Shown here one piece after another: positions 10,691-21,639 of a stretch of DNA of 64,000 nucleotides. Origin of the DNA: Platanthera guangdongensis. Taxonomy: Eukaryota; Streptophyta; Magnoliopsida; Asparagales; Orchidaceae. The DNA lies in the NCBI GenBank assembly GCA_039583875.1, contig CM077147.1, positions 115,613,938-115,677,937 on the forward strand, read 5' to 3'. A model generated the notes under the pieces. It saw only the letters and a list, made by a program, of their open reading frames with translations. It had not been told where the DNA came from and did not search any database. Made by a program: the position numbers and the translations under genes. The number at the start of each line of letters is the position of its first letter. Position 1 is the stretch's first letter.

Positions 10691-10892
10691 CTGGTACAAG
10701 TCAGATTTCTACCAGGCCAGACGGGTCCATATTTAGAAGGCCGACATCGGCCACAACCACCCCTGCAGGACCCACTCATTTTCATAGTTGATACGACCAC
10801 AAAGGGCATGGTTATCGCCACCGGACCTTTCATGACCTCCAAGTCGGGGAACTTCCAGTGCTATCGTGGCAACCTAATGCCCTACGAGAAAT

Positions 10893-11575
10893 ATGTTAGT
10901 TGAAGGCAAACCCAATGTTGATGTTGAGGAGATCGCCGATGAGGAGATTGTTGCCACCGTCAAGGATGATTGGGAGAGCTATGTTGAGCGCTCCGTAGAG
11001 CAAGGTGTTATACAGTGTCTCCTTTACTCCCCGCATATTGATGAGAACTGGCGTCGTACTACAATCTTTTATACCTTCTTTCAGAGCGTAGGAGGTCCCT
11101 GCAAGATAGTCATTGATAGCAACAATTGCATGAACAATATAGCCCAGTAAGTATTAGAGCGGATGCAGGTGACCCATGAAACTAATCTACATCCTTATCG
11201 AGTGATTTGGGTCGATAAGACGGCTATACAGGTTACCTAGAGGTGTCTAGTTCCGATAACTTTCGCTTCGTTTAAGGATCGTGTTTTGTGTGATGTCATC
11301 CCTATGGATGTCGCCTACATTCTATTAGGGAGGTCTTGGCTCCACGACAGTGATGTCACGTGTTTTGGTCGCTCGAACACGTATGTATTCTATGACAAGA
11401 GTCATAAGATCACGTTGACACTGACCCAACCGAAGGAGAAATTTACGGGAAAGGTCATAGCCACTACTGGTACAAGTTCATCTACGTCACTGCACATTCT
11501 GCGTCGCAGCGAGTTTATGAGAGAGTGTCAGTGCCGATATCTTTTATATTGTGGCAGCCACCATAGCTTCTGAGG
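10893..11575 (+). pseudogene. gypsy 1 aspartic protease region
   Basis: Two open segments (10893-11148 and 11286-11572) read GGPCKIVIDSNNCMNNIAQ and later DRVLCDVIPMDVAYILLGRSWLHDSDVTCFGRSNTYVFY. The first holds the active-site region; the usual D-S/T-G reads D-S-N, so the flap Gly is lost. The second holds the conserved ILLGRxWL motif of gypsy proteases. At least two stops separate them (near 11149 and 11240). The enzyme would have cut the Gag-Pol polyprotein. Confidence 0.8.
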
Positions 11576-13075
11576 GTCCTACAGAGATTCCTGAGCCACC
11601 ACCTGAGGTCCGACGACTTCTGGATGATTATGGTGATCTTATCACAGATGAGCTACCTAATGATTTACCTCCGTTATGAGATATTCAGCATGCCATAAAT
11701 TTGACACTGAGAGCTTCACTCCCAAACTTATCACACTATCAGATGAATCCGGAAGAGCATGTTGAGCTCAAGAGACAAGTTGATGAGTTACTGAGGAAGC
11801 AATTCATACGAGAGAGTCTGAGCTGTTGCGCAGTCCTTGTCCTTCTCACCCCGAAGAAGGACGGGAGTTGGCGAATGTGTACTGATAGTAGGGTCATTAA
11901 TAAGATTATTATTAAGTATCATTTTCCCATCCCGGCTGGATGACCTACTTGATACGATGGTAGGTGCCCAGGTATTTTCAAAGATAAATCTTTGCAGCAG
12001 GTACCAACAAATTAGAGTTCCTGAGGCAGATGAGTTGAAGATGACTTTTAAGACCAAAGATAGTCTCTATGAGTGGTCGGTCATGCCATTTGGGCTGTCC
12101 AACGCCCCTAGCACCTTCATGCGGGTCATGACTCAGATCTTTCGACCCTTCATGGGCAATTTTTTGGTCATCTACTTTGATGATATTATGATCTGCAAAC
12201 ACTTTTCTGATGACCATCTGAGGCTCGCATTCGATACTCTCTGAAAGGAGAAGTTATATGTGAACTTGAAGAAGTGCTCATTCCTGACTGATTCTGTGCA
12301 CTTTCTTGGGTTCATCAGATCAGTGTTTGGCGTGTCTGTTGACACGGACAAGGTCTAATCCATTCGAGAGTGGCTTATTTCTTCCACTATCACTGAGGCT
12401 CATAGCTTCCAAGGACTAGCCACCTTCTATATGAAATTTGTCTCGGGATTTAGCACCATTATGACCCCCTTCACGAGTTGCCTTCGGAAGGAAGACTAAC
12501 AGTGGACGGTTGCCGCTACTCGAGCTTTTACTGAGATCAATAAAAAATGGGTGACCGCACTAGTTCTGATATTGCCCAATTTCTCTAAGCAATTTAAGGT
12601 TGCATGCGGCGCATCTAGAGTTGGGATTGGCGGAGTACCGAGTCAGGAGGGTCATCCGGTTTTTACTTTAGTGAGAAGCAGTATGAGGCCCGGAAGAAAT
12701 ACTTAAATTATGATAGAGAGTTTTATATAGTAGTGGAGTCACTTTGGTATTGGAGAAACTCTCTCCTCCCACAGGAGTTCGTTCTATACTCCGATCACTA
12801 GGCTCTGCGTTATCTTGATTCGCAATGAAAATTGGGGCATAGGCATGCCGAGTGGGTCGAATATTTGCAGGACTTTCATTATGTTCTCAAACACCGTGCG
12901 GGTGTGGAAAACAAACCCATCGACGTTCTCAGTGGACGTATAGCCCTACTCCACACACTGAGTACTAGCAAGACTAGTTTTGATCGTTTTTCTAGTGATT
13001 ACCCCACCTTCCCTGATTTTGGTGAGATCTATTCAGGGTTTTTGAGAGAACCTCCTAAGCCCACTGAGGTTTGAT
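11576..13075 (+). pseudogene. gypsy 1 reverse transcriptase and RNase H
   Basis: The RT starts around EPPPEVRRLLDDYGDLITDELPNDLPP. It continues through [21 protein letters not shown], a frameshift near 11937, then [46 protein letters not shown] and VIYFDDIMI. This last motif is the catalytic YxDD box, retained as YFDD. After stops at 12242 and 12357, sequence like NLKKCSFLTDSVHFLGF and, past 12480, badly decayed RNase H remain (HAEWVEYLQDFHYVLKHRAG at 12841-12900). The frame breaks make it inactive. Confidence 0.88.
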
Positions 13076-13114
13076 ATAGTAGAGGGATACTTACATCATG
13101 GGTCTCGTCTCTTC

Positions 13115-14461
13115 CTATGTTGTTAAAGGCGCAAGGCGCACCGAAGTGCAAAGGGGCCCTGAAGCCTAGACGCAAGGCGCAGCCGCGCGCCTGAGGCATG
13201 TAGGGCGTAAAAATGGGAAAAAAGAAAATTGAGCAAATTGGGCGCCCAATTCGCGTCAATTCGCTGAAATTGAGCGAATTGGGCGTCCAATTCGCACCAA
13301 TTGAGCGAATTGGGCGCCCAATTCGCTGAAATTGAGCGAATTGGGCGCCCCATTCGCTGAAATTGTGCGAATTGGGCGCCCCATTCGCTGAAATTGAGCG
13401 AATTGGGCGCCACATTCGCTGAAATTGAGCGAATTGGTCGCCCCATTCGCTGAAATTGAGCGAATTGGGCGCCCCATTCGCTCAATTTCAGCGAATTGGG
13501 CGCCCAATCCGCTGAAATTCACTGCTTTTCAACGAATTGGGCGCTCAATCTGCTGAAATCCGCTGCTTTTCAGCGAATTGGGCGCCCAATGCACTGAAAT
13601 TCGCTGCTTTTCAGCGAAATGGGGGTCCAATTTGTTGAAATTCCCTGCTTTTCAACGAAATGGGGGCCCAATTCACTGCTTTTCAGCGAAATGGGGGGTT
13701 AATTCGCTATTTTCCAGCGAATTGGGGGCCCAATTTGCTGCTTTTCTCAATGCATTCAGCGAATTGGGGGCCCAATTCGCTGCTTTTCAGCGAATTGGGG
13801 GCCCAATTCGCTGCTTGTCAGCGAATTGGGGGCCCAATTCGCTGCTTGTCAGCGAATTGGCCGCCCAATTCGCTGCTTTTCAGCGAATTGGCCGCTCAAT
13901 TCGCTGCTTTTCAGCGAATTGGCCGCCCAATTCGCTGCTTTTCAGCGAATTGGCCGCCCAATTCGCTGCTTTTGTCGTTGCTTTTCAGCGAATTGGCCGC
14001 TCATTTCACTGCATTTCTCGCTGCATTTCTCACTGCTTTTCAGCGACTTGGGCGCCCAATTCGCTGCTTCAGCGACTTGGGCGCCCAATTCGCTGCTTTT
14101 TTGGGCGCCCAATTCGCTGCTTTTCAGCGACTTGGGCGCCCAATTCGCTGCTTTTCAGCGACTTGGGCGCCCAATTCGCTGCTTTTCAGCGAATTGGGCG
14201 CCCAAGTGCGTCTAGGGGTGCCTTTGGTGCGTCTAAGATCATGTTTTTGCCCCATCTCCCAAAAAAAGGTAGAAAAAAACACCTTAAAAAGCCTAGGCAC
14301 GCCTTTGGTGCTTCTGGGAGCCTGTAAGGCGCGCGCCTGGGAGCCTGTAAGCAGCACTCCTGGGCGCACCTGGGGCACATCGTCCACCTCAGCCATGCTG
14401 AGGCGCGGAAGACTGCGCCCGACGCCTCAGGCGCGCCTAAGCGCGCGACTTGACAACATAG
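13115..14461. mobile_element. Non-autonomous hAT-like element filled with a palindromic tandem array
   Basis: The ends are CTATGTTGTTAAAGGCGC and GCGACTTGACAACATAG, a 12-bp terminal inverted repeat with one mismatch. The flanking 8-bp repeats are GTCTCTTC (13107-13114) and GTCTCTGC (14462-14469), a 7/8 match, as expected for hAT. The interior from about 13230 to 14215 is a tandem array whose core is the perfect palindrome GAATTGGGCGCCCAATTC, joined by CGCTGAAATTGAGC on the left and GCTGCTTTTCAGC on the right. Long open frames run through the array in several frames (up to 307 codons) and give repeats such as GAQFAAFQRIG; these are artefacts of the repeat. No transposase is encoded. The element sits between the RNase H and integrase of gypsy 1. 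Confidence 0.85.
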
Positions 14462-14469
14462 GTCTCTGC

Positions 14470-15460
14470 ATCCCCAGGACGTCCTTTTGGGACTTCTTGA
14501 TTTGGGAAATGTATGTTGGTGGTGCAGCTGGCCATATTGGCAGGGATAAGGTGATTGTTTTAGTTGAGGATCACTTCTATTAGCCCGCCATGAAAAGGGA
14601 TGTGGTGTGTTATGCGAAATTGTGACACATGTCAGACAACGAAGGGTTCAAAACAAAATATTGGACTCCATATTCCTCTCCTGGTCCCACACCAACCTTG
14701 GGTCGATATCAACATGGATTTTGTATTAGGTCTTTCTCACACTCTGAGAAAGTACGATTCTAGATGGCTCACTTTATTGCCTACCGCAAGACCGCCGATG
14801 CGGCTCATGTGGTGGCCCTTTTCATGAGGGATATTTTTCGGTTACACGAATAACACAAATCCATAGTGTCTGACAGAAACGTTTAATTTTTGAGTTGTTT
14901 TCGGAGAATGTTATGGCATAAGAGTACGACTTTGAAGTTTCCTACTGCTTATAACCCACAGATTGACGACCCGGCTGAGGTTGTTAATAGGAGTTTAGGT
15001 AATTTGTTATGGTATCTTGCTGGTGATCACACGTAGATTTGGGATTCTGTGTTACCCGTAGTTGAATTTGCATACAATAGTTCCATCAATAGGTCTATTG
15101 GCATGATTCCATTCCATATAGTGTCAGGTTACGAGCCTAGGAATCTTATTAACATTGTCCATGTTTCCTTAGAGTCACGTCTGAGTGAGTCCATCAAGTT
15201 CTTCCTTCATTACATACATGAAGTGCATGAATTGATCCGGAAGGAAATTGTTGGCGATAATGAATTATATAAAGCACAGACAGATGAACACAAGCGTGAA
15301 CAACGTTTTTGGGTAAGCGAGCAAATCATGATCCGATTTCGCACGAAGAGGCACCCAAAAGGAGTCGCTAAGAAGCTATAACTGAAACGAATAGGCCCTT
15401 ATAGGATTATAAAGGAAATTAGAATAAATGTCTATGAGGTCGACCTCCCAGCAAGTCATG
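14470..15460 (+). pseudogene. gypsy 1 integrase
   Basis: After the hAT-like insertion the pol resumes: GHIGRDKVIVLVEDHFY...MKRDVV (the HH part of the zinc-binding HHCC domain), then core-domain traces NMDFVLGL (14714 on) and KFPTAYNPQIDDPAEVVNRSLGNLL. From 15049 it reads LPVVEFAYNSSINRSIGMIPFHIVSGYEPR, and the C-terminal region (LYKAQTDEHKREQRFWV...RHPKGVAKKL, then GPYRIIKEIRINVYEVDLP) ends about 15460. Several stops and frameshifts are present. The integrase would have inserted the cDNA into the chromosome. Confidence 0.85.
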
Positions 15461-15487
15461 AGTGATCGGTCATGCCATTTGGGCTAT

Positions 15488-17300
15488 GTAAGTACTTGTG
15501 TATTGTGTTTAATTACTTCATTATTTAATATTGGATAACACCACGTGTTTGTTTGGGAATTCGCTTTGTTTGTGTAGTTGCGCTCATTTCGTATTTTCCT
15601 ATGAAGCTTATTTGTGAAGGCTTGTAGCTGAAAGCACTGTGTGAACGTAAGCGTGACTTGTTTGTGCGTTGGAGAATTTATTATTCATCTTGTGTTAATT
15701 TGCCGAACTTATAAATATATCTGTTATGTTTTATTTTTCGATTAAAGTGAAAATAGTCCATGCCACATTTAGAATGAAATTGTCTGAGTCCACAGTGCAT
15801 TATTCACTTAGGATTGCATTAGCGTCAGCATACCCTCGTTACGCAGCCTAGTTCCAGCCTTGTAGAGCTTGGCTGGAGCTTGTCTCTGGATTCTACCGTG
15901 TATGTTTATTGTTGTTTAATGCATCTCACTTTGAGTCTCTCATCTCTCTTGCAATGTCATACGTGAGCAATATCAAGTTGTTCCTCTCTCAAACCATAGT
16001 AAATTCTCTACCGGTAACAGGAGGGGCCCGGGATCTAAACTAAGTACACAAGGAAACATGAATTTCCTGAAGTATGACTAAATTATTAACAATTCTATCT
16101 ATAGAACCTAGAATTTTTTACTGCTCTTCCCATCAAATATTGTGACAACGAAAATTGTGACAAAATTAATAATATTTAAAATCTGATAGCTAAAAATGAG
16201 AATAAAATAAAATGCAAAAGCTGAATCAAATATCATTAAAATGTAACACATTTGAATCGAAGGAAATCGTCAGATATTATTTACCAAAGAGCCAATCAAC
16301 TCGAACGCTTCAATCACTGTAGAATCCTCCTCATCTTCGTACCCTACTTGCAATATACGTGGCCCATTCACAGACCACAGAGCACTTCTTCCAGCTTCCT
16401 GGGAAAATAAGTAACCCATCTCATGTGTGTGTTTGTAAACATGAAGTCATGAACTTGTTTATCATGGCGATAGAAACCAACTAAGAAAGAAGATTCAGTT
16501 TTACCTAATTTCATGATATATAGGACTTGCTATCTACATACAGCATTCCAGGTTTTCCACCTCAAAAACGATGAATTTAAGCGTGGATCAAACATGCCAT
16601 TTGTCTATGAACCCGATGATGGTCCAATGATCAATACACTCGGTCTGATCATGAGTGAATTATTAACCTGTATGACTCGATCTAACTTCTTCTTGATAAA
16701 GAATGGTTTGAACCGAGTCGATGAACCACAATTATTGAGCTGTAAACTACAATTATTATGGTAAGTAACATCAACTATTCATGCAACAACAATTATTGAG
16801 CTGTAAATTCAATAGTCTGGTAGGGAATGTGATGCTAAAAGCTTAAAATCACTAGGAAGTTTTACCTATTCTCAAGTTTTTGTAGGATCAATGACGCAGG
16901 ACAACTATAATGAATATAATTGTAGCCTAAAGGAACTGCAAAATGTTAGGCATGTTGTGGGAGTCCAGAGATGGTGCCAATGCACAGCAAAATATTCCGA
17001 AGAACAATTATGAGAAGTGCTAAAACTATTAATAGAGATCGCAATCATTAACGTTTGAGATTAGGTGTTATAAAAACATGTGAGATTCAATTAAATTAAC
17101 ATGAAAGTGCTTCAATTAAATACTAGGAGACAAAGTGATGAAGATCGCCGGCCCCCACACGTGTATTCCAACATGAGGCGGTGAACCGCTACCCGTTTGG
17201 GTGATCCGAGTCCACGGATGCGTCCGGACAGTGATTCCGAGTCATTTTTATATATCATATTGTTTATTTGGAATTGTATTTGACACCTGATCGGTTCAGA
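15488..17300. other. AT-rich interval without a recognisable gene
   Basis: No retroelement domain or complete gene is visible apart from one short host-like exon fragment on the minus strand (16283-16398). Short plus-strand open frames (for example 16513-16764, containing EFKRGSNMPFVYEPDDGPM) have no family I recognise. Confidence 0.5.
16283..16398 (-). pseudogene. Possible host-gene exon fragment
   Basis: Minus strand, the frame QEAGRSALWSVNGPRILQVGYEDEEDSTVIEAFELIGSLVNNI ends in a stop near 16270. The preceding TTTTCCCAG (16399-16407) resembles an intron acceptor. The peptide is non-repetitive and conserved-looking, and it resembles the C-terminus of a plant helical-repeat (ARM/HEAT-like) protein, but I am not sure of the family. 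No neighbouring exons are evident, so it is probably a relic or a captured fragment. Confidence 0.4.
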
Positions 17301-17578
17301 CATCATGAGTCGTCCAATTCAGGTGCCTTATTCCAGTCTTAATATATATTTGCTTGAAGGCAGCGGTAAGTGCATCGTGGTATTGCTTCAGTTACACAAA
17401 ATTGTTGATCCTTCTCGCTCAATGGATTTCGAGCAGAACCCTCGGTGGGTACCAAGGCAGCGACTCCTGACTCCTTTCCCTAGTCGTGCACCCAGTTCAC
17501 TTCGACAAAACCCAGATACCGCAACAGCCCCCGTTCATTCTTGCCTCCCGCAAGCTCGCCACCTTCCCAAGCTGCAAA

Positions 17579-17821
17579 TTGTTATGAATCCTCATAACGA
17601 CCGGTTCGCAGGATAGCAATACAAAAGACGACGGAAGTACGCGGCATCAACCGGGACTGAACCAACCGACTCAGGTATTTCCTGCTCTGGACCCGAGAGG
17701 TATAATAAACCCTAGGGTTTGTTGGTGATGGACAAGTAAGAACCTTCAAGGTATTTCCTGCTCTCACTCTCAAACCCTACATTTCTTTCTTCTCTCCAAA
17801 TATCTTTTCTCGTTCCTATCA
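17579..17821 (+). mobile_element. Putative short 5' LTR of gypsy element 2
   Basis: The sequence TGTTATGAATCCTCATAACG...CCTATCA lies directly before a primer-binding site at 17824. It has TG...CA ends, and the short length fits Reina/CRM-type chromovirus LTRs. The 3' boundary is supported by the primer site; the 5' boundary is my best guess, because no second LTR is present for comparison. Confidence 0.45.
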
Positions 17822-17823
17822 TT

Positions 17824-17834
17824 TGGTATCAGAG
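17824..17834 (+). other. Primer-binding site (initiator Met-tRNA)
   Basis: TGGTATCAGAG, the standard plant LTR-retrotransposon primer site complementary to the 3' end of initiator Met-tRNA, two bases after the LTR end. Confidence 0.85.
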
Positions 17835-17850
17835 GTTTCGGTCCTCCAAC

Positions 17851-19383
17851 ATGGTGATTCTCTACCAGGAAGAATCCAATCGATTGGTAACTCTAGAAGA
17901 GAACTACACCGAGTTGTCACACACGGTGGCGGCCATCGAAGAAAAGTTGAGGGTATCGGGGAAACAATTGGATGCGTGCATAGAAGAGATCAAAATTTTG
18001 TTGACTCGGAATATCAAGGGCAAGGTCATTGTGACAGAATAGGCCATCACAATCCCGATTCCCATCCCGTCTCCAGCGGTGGGTCACGAAGACCTGATCG
18101 GGCTCTGCACGGGAAATTAAGGCAGCGATCAGATCTACAGTGTCAATAGGGCGCTCGAAATCGACGGGGGAAGGGAGGGACACTCACGGCGGCAACAGGC
18201 ATGGCTTGACGGAACACAGATGGGTGGAATTGAAGCGCCGGGCTTGGATTTTCCTCCTTACGGAAAAGACGCACGTACGCAAGGCACCGATTGGGCACGG
18301 GCAGGACGTCGGGAGGGCCGACGGCCAAGGGGGATGGAGTACCCACATCGGGATGGACTCCTTTCCATCCCTGGGATGTCGGGACAGGGCGGCAGCAACA
18401 GAGGAGGAAGATGGGAGTTTAGGCCCCCGCTGGCGGTCTGAACCCCCTACAGAGATGATTGGGGATACCCAAATGTGGTCGCTAAACGACGACGACCGCC
18501 AATACTCGAACAAGAGTATAGAGGGCCCGGGCAACAGCAACCAAGAGTCTACATGCTGCCTAAGGTGCACTCATGAACTACCCCAAATTCAAAGGAGCAG
18601 ATGCATCGGAATGGGTCCAAAAGGCGGAGCTATTCTATAATTATCAGGAGATACCAGAAGAAAAGTGGGTGAAGTTAGCGTATTTTCACAATGAGGACGC
18701 ATTTCAATGGACTCAGTAGTTCCTCTGAGGACGGGAACACGTGCCATGACACAAATTCATTGACGTATTTACAGTCCGCTTTGCACCACTGGAGTACAAA
18801 GATTTCGAGGCACTTCTTCAAAAACTGAGGCAGAAAGAGACGGTGATGGAATATTGGGCAGAATTTGAAAGGTTGGTCAACATTGTGCATTGGGAAGAGA
18901 AGAGATTAATGAGTTCTTTTATTTCGGGGTTCAAGGAGCAAATCAAGGATGAGGTGCACGTCTTCATGTCGCGCAGTTTGACCCATGCTATCAACCTGGA
19001 CCAGATTCAAGAGGAATGATACAACCGACAAAAGTCCAGATGGGGGAATACGAAGAACACTGAACCCCCGGACATCAAGAAAGATCAAGGAGCTACTAGG
19101 AGGGCAACTGTGAAGAAATTGACATGGGTCGAGCTACAGGCCAGGAAGGAGAAGGGATAGTGCATCAAATGTGATGAGAAATTCGCCTCATGCCACAAAT
19201 GTCAGATGAACCGGGTATACATGTTGAGAGAGGAAAATGAGAGAGAGATGTTGGATCAAGAAGGAGAGGAACAGGGGAACATCCTGGATATAATCAAGTT
19301 TGGGGTATCTATCCAGGTCATGGAGGGAGGATCTACAAAACTCACTGTGTATTGTAGGGAGGATCTGTCAATAGATGTGTTAA
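17851..19383 (+). pseudogene. gypsy 2 gag (chromovirus type), decayed
   Basis: The first frame (17851-18040, MVILYQEESNRLVTLEENYTELSHTVAAIEEKL) is a coiled-coil N-terminus like those of Reina-type gags. The capsid region around 18570-19015 reads NYPKFKGADASEWVQKAELFYNYQEIPEEKWVKLAYFHNEDAFQW, then FAPLEYKDFEALLQKLRQKETVMEYWAEFERLVNIVHWEEKRLMSSFISGFKEQIKDEV. This matches the gypsy capsid pattern (F-x-G, W-x-x-x-x-x-F, V-x-E-Y-x-x-x-F). A CxxC pair of zinc-knuckle type (IKCDEKFASCHKC) lies near 19160-19205. Stops occur at about 18717, 18726 and 19017. The coding region is cut at 19384 by the LTR of another gypsy element, and no pol of this element remains downstream. Confidence 0.8.
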
Positions 19384-20100
19384 TGATGCATCCTCTGTCG
19401 CATCAGTTATTGCATGACGTCACTAGACGTCGCACATTTTATTTATGCATTTAGATATCATGTATTTCGTTTAACGCACAATTGCTTTGTTGTTTGGCTC
19501 TACGGGTTGACCGTCCGAAGAGACCCTTAATAAATAGGTTTGGTAATTTTAGTCGTTAGGACGTCACGAGCAAGCTCTAAATTATTTAAAACGCGTAGGT
19601 TTAAAATTAAAAATTTTGAATCATTTAAAAGAGTTTAGTATTAGAGAAATATTGTTGCAAAAGGAAAACAATCTTTTATGTTGTAATGATGGCCGGCCAA
19701 ATAAGCGAAGACAAGGAAATATATAAGTTCTTTCTATTGGTCGGTTCTCTTTGTTTGGAAATAAAAAGTTAAAAGGAGATCATAAAATCTCATTAAATAG
19801 CACATCCCCGGTTCAGAAAAAAAGGGAGGAACAGAAAAATAGGAGGAGAAACATAGGAGGACAAAACCTAGATCGATCGCGTCTTTCAGAGAGCTAAGGA
19901 GTTTTTACAGAGGTTTGCCACATCCAAGCAGCAGAAGGCGGGTGTCGATGCTCTGTTCTTAATTCGGTAAGGGTCGAAGGAAACGTAGACCCCAAGGTCT
20001 ATCGGGTCGCAGTTACCAATGGCCTGAGGCCCGGGCTATTCAAGTTCTCGATAAGCAAGAGGAAGCCGAAATCCTACAATGAACTGATAAAGTGTGCCAT
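19384..20100 (+). mobile_element. Truncated gypsy LTR, same family as 9034 and 60461
   Basis: It starts TGATGCATCCTCTGTCGCATC and keeps the family landmarks (GCACATTTTATTTATGCATTT, then GAGACCCTTAATAAATAGGTTTG). It is preceded by GTTAA (19379-19383), a candidate target repeat for which I found no partner downstream. The 3' half of the LTR is missing; similarity is lost before about 20100, where the Sirevirus-like LTR begins. Confidence 0.7.
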
Positions 20101-20104
20101 CAGT

Positions 20105-21042
20105 TCCCTTTTTGTTCCTTCACTGAACCTTCTCCCAGGGACGAGCTAGCTATAGTCTATCTTAACCCAGATATGTCATCTAGCCTCCCCCTAGATTTAC
20201 ACGTAGACCTAGTCGTCACACAAACGGCAGTGAATTCCCCCTAAACCTAGCAAGGCCTAGTTGCCACACAAACGCAACGAATTCACTATTGTTACAAAAG
20301 AAAATGGAAGAATACAAAGTAAATTCAGAAAATAAAAACTTCCTATATTGAAGGGCTCTGAAGGAAATGATGAAGAATCGCCACGAACATCAGCGGAGTT
20401 GAAGTGTGTGTCCTTCTAGTATGGTTGTTTGGAAATCTCGTTCTCACTCTTGATCTTCAAGGATGAAGCTGGGCGTGCTCTGAAATTCGGTGATGAAGGC
20501 ACTCACGAAAGATTGGAGTTGTTGCTTGAGATGTAGTAACCATGAACAATAAGAACTCCTCCTTAAATGAGTATCGGGAGCTAGCGCCAGCGATAGTAAT
20601 ACCGCCCAGCATTAGCGTATCGTGTAGACATGTAGCCAATGTCGTGATGATCATAGCAGAAATCGTGGAGATCACAGAGATCGTGGCACTACCGCTCCGT
20701 GGTAGTTACTAACGCCCCGCGTTAGTGGCATCGTGCGTGTCATGCGTCTGGATCGTGTTGATCGTGGCACTACCGCACCGCGGTAGCCATAAGGCCCAGT
20801 GTTACCTCTCGTCACGTCTTCGTGGTGAAAACCACATGTCGTCAATCTGCCGTCTTCACCTCTAACGCCAGCGATAGTGATACCGCCCCGCGGTAGCCCA
20901 AAATTTTGGGCTTCGTCTTCATTCTGCATCACACTCTTAGGAGTATAGTTCATGCACACTATAAACACACGACAAGCAAGATCAAATACATTGTGAGATT
21001 TGTTATTCTCAAACCAAGAGGTGCGCAACATATGCTCTAACA
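20105..21042 (-). mobile_element. Sirevirus-like copia solo LTR (5' end at 21042, other end approximate)
   Basis: Read on the minus strand it starts TGTTAGAGCATATGTTG at 21042, a common copia LTR start. It contains a set of short palindromes: CTACCGCACCGCGGTAG, CTAACGCCCCGCGTTAG and related ACCGCCCCGCGGTAG (20580-20905). Arrays of GC-rich palindromes in LTRs are a known feature of plant Sireviruses. Two tandem copies of a segment with CACACAAACGGCAGTGAATTC-like sequence lie at 20195-20290. No copia coding region adjoins it, so a solo LTR is likely. I could not find the paired target duplication. Confidence 0.55.
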
Positions 21043-21600
21043 CTCAGCATTGTCCCCATTAACATTTCCAGCAAATGAGACTCGTGCATCCCAGTTCCCT
21101 CGGAAGGGTAAGAATCCCCCCCCCCCAGTCTTCTTCTGATTGCAGTGTCGGGCCATCCCGACAATTAGAGGGTGATCAGGAGGAGTAGACTGACAAGTGG
21201 TGGAGAACATGCAGAGGCGGACGAGTTTCAGGAGGCCTCAGCCTCTGAAAGAAGGCTTCGATAATAGTAACCAAGGCCTTTATTGTAAGATCCAACCTGA
21301 CGTGGGACATGATACAAAGAATTGTAGGGCACATTGTGATGTAGTTGAAAAACTTCTAAAGGATGGCAAGTGGAAGGACCTTCTGGCTAGCAATGCCAAA
21401 GGTGCCTCCACTTTCGAGAAAGGGAAGGAAAAAAGAAGCGTCAAGTGCATAGAACAAGAAGACATCGGCAACAACGGAGAAGCAGGATGCATGGAGACAG
21501 ATGATGTCGGCCAACCTGACTATATAAACAGCATCCATGGAGGAGAAGGTATGGAGTCCTCCAAAAAGGCAAGCACCAAGCGTCTCTGAAAGGGGAAGTC
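21043..21600 (+). pseudogene. Tat-lineage gypsy gag, C-terminal/nucleocapsid region
   Basis: The open frame 21197-21586 reads LYCKIQPDVGHDTKNCRAHCDVVEKLLKDGKWKDLLA. It matches the Tat/Retand-type nucleocapsid signature Y-C-x-x-H-x-x-x-G-H-D-T-x-x-C, although the first His is replaced (IQP). Polar, charged linker sequence follows. The capsid N-terminus is missing because the Sirevirus-like LTR adjoins upstream. Confidence 0.75.
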
Positions 21601-21639
21601 GCTTCCACCTCTAGGGGAGAACCTTCCAAAGGAATAACT

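Larger units (their letters stand above)
8380..15480 (+). mobile_element. Ty3/gypsy chromovirus-type retrotransposon 1 (decayed, nested insertions)
   Basis: In order on the plus strand: degenerate primer site, gag (8410-9033 and 10343-10686), protease, reverse transcriptase/RNase H, and integrase. The coding region is broken by many stops and frameshifts. A solo LTR (9034-10342) and a hAT-like element (13115-14461) are nested inside it. The PR-RT-RH-IN order is that of Ty3/gypsy. The RT N-terminal phrase ([22 protein letters not shown]) and the linker are of chromovirus type. Confidence 0.85.

Noticed and set aside
13578..14583. Open frames of 249, 307 and 129 codons on plus (and several on minus) with repeats such as GAQFAAFQRIG
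   Set aside because: They are produced by the GCGAATTGGGCGCCC tandem array of a non-autonomous hAT-like element. All frames stay open together, and the peptides are pure repeats.
18140..18640. 166-codon plus frame inside the gypsy 2 gag
   Set aside because: It is a shifted frame of decayed gag linker sequence with no domain of its own.
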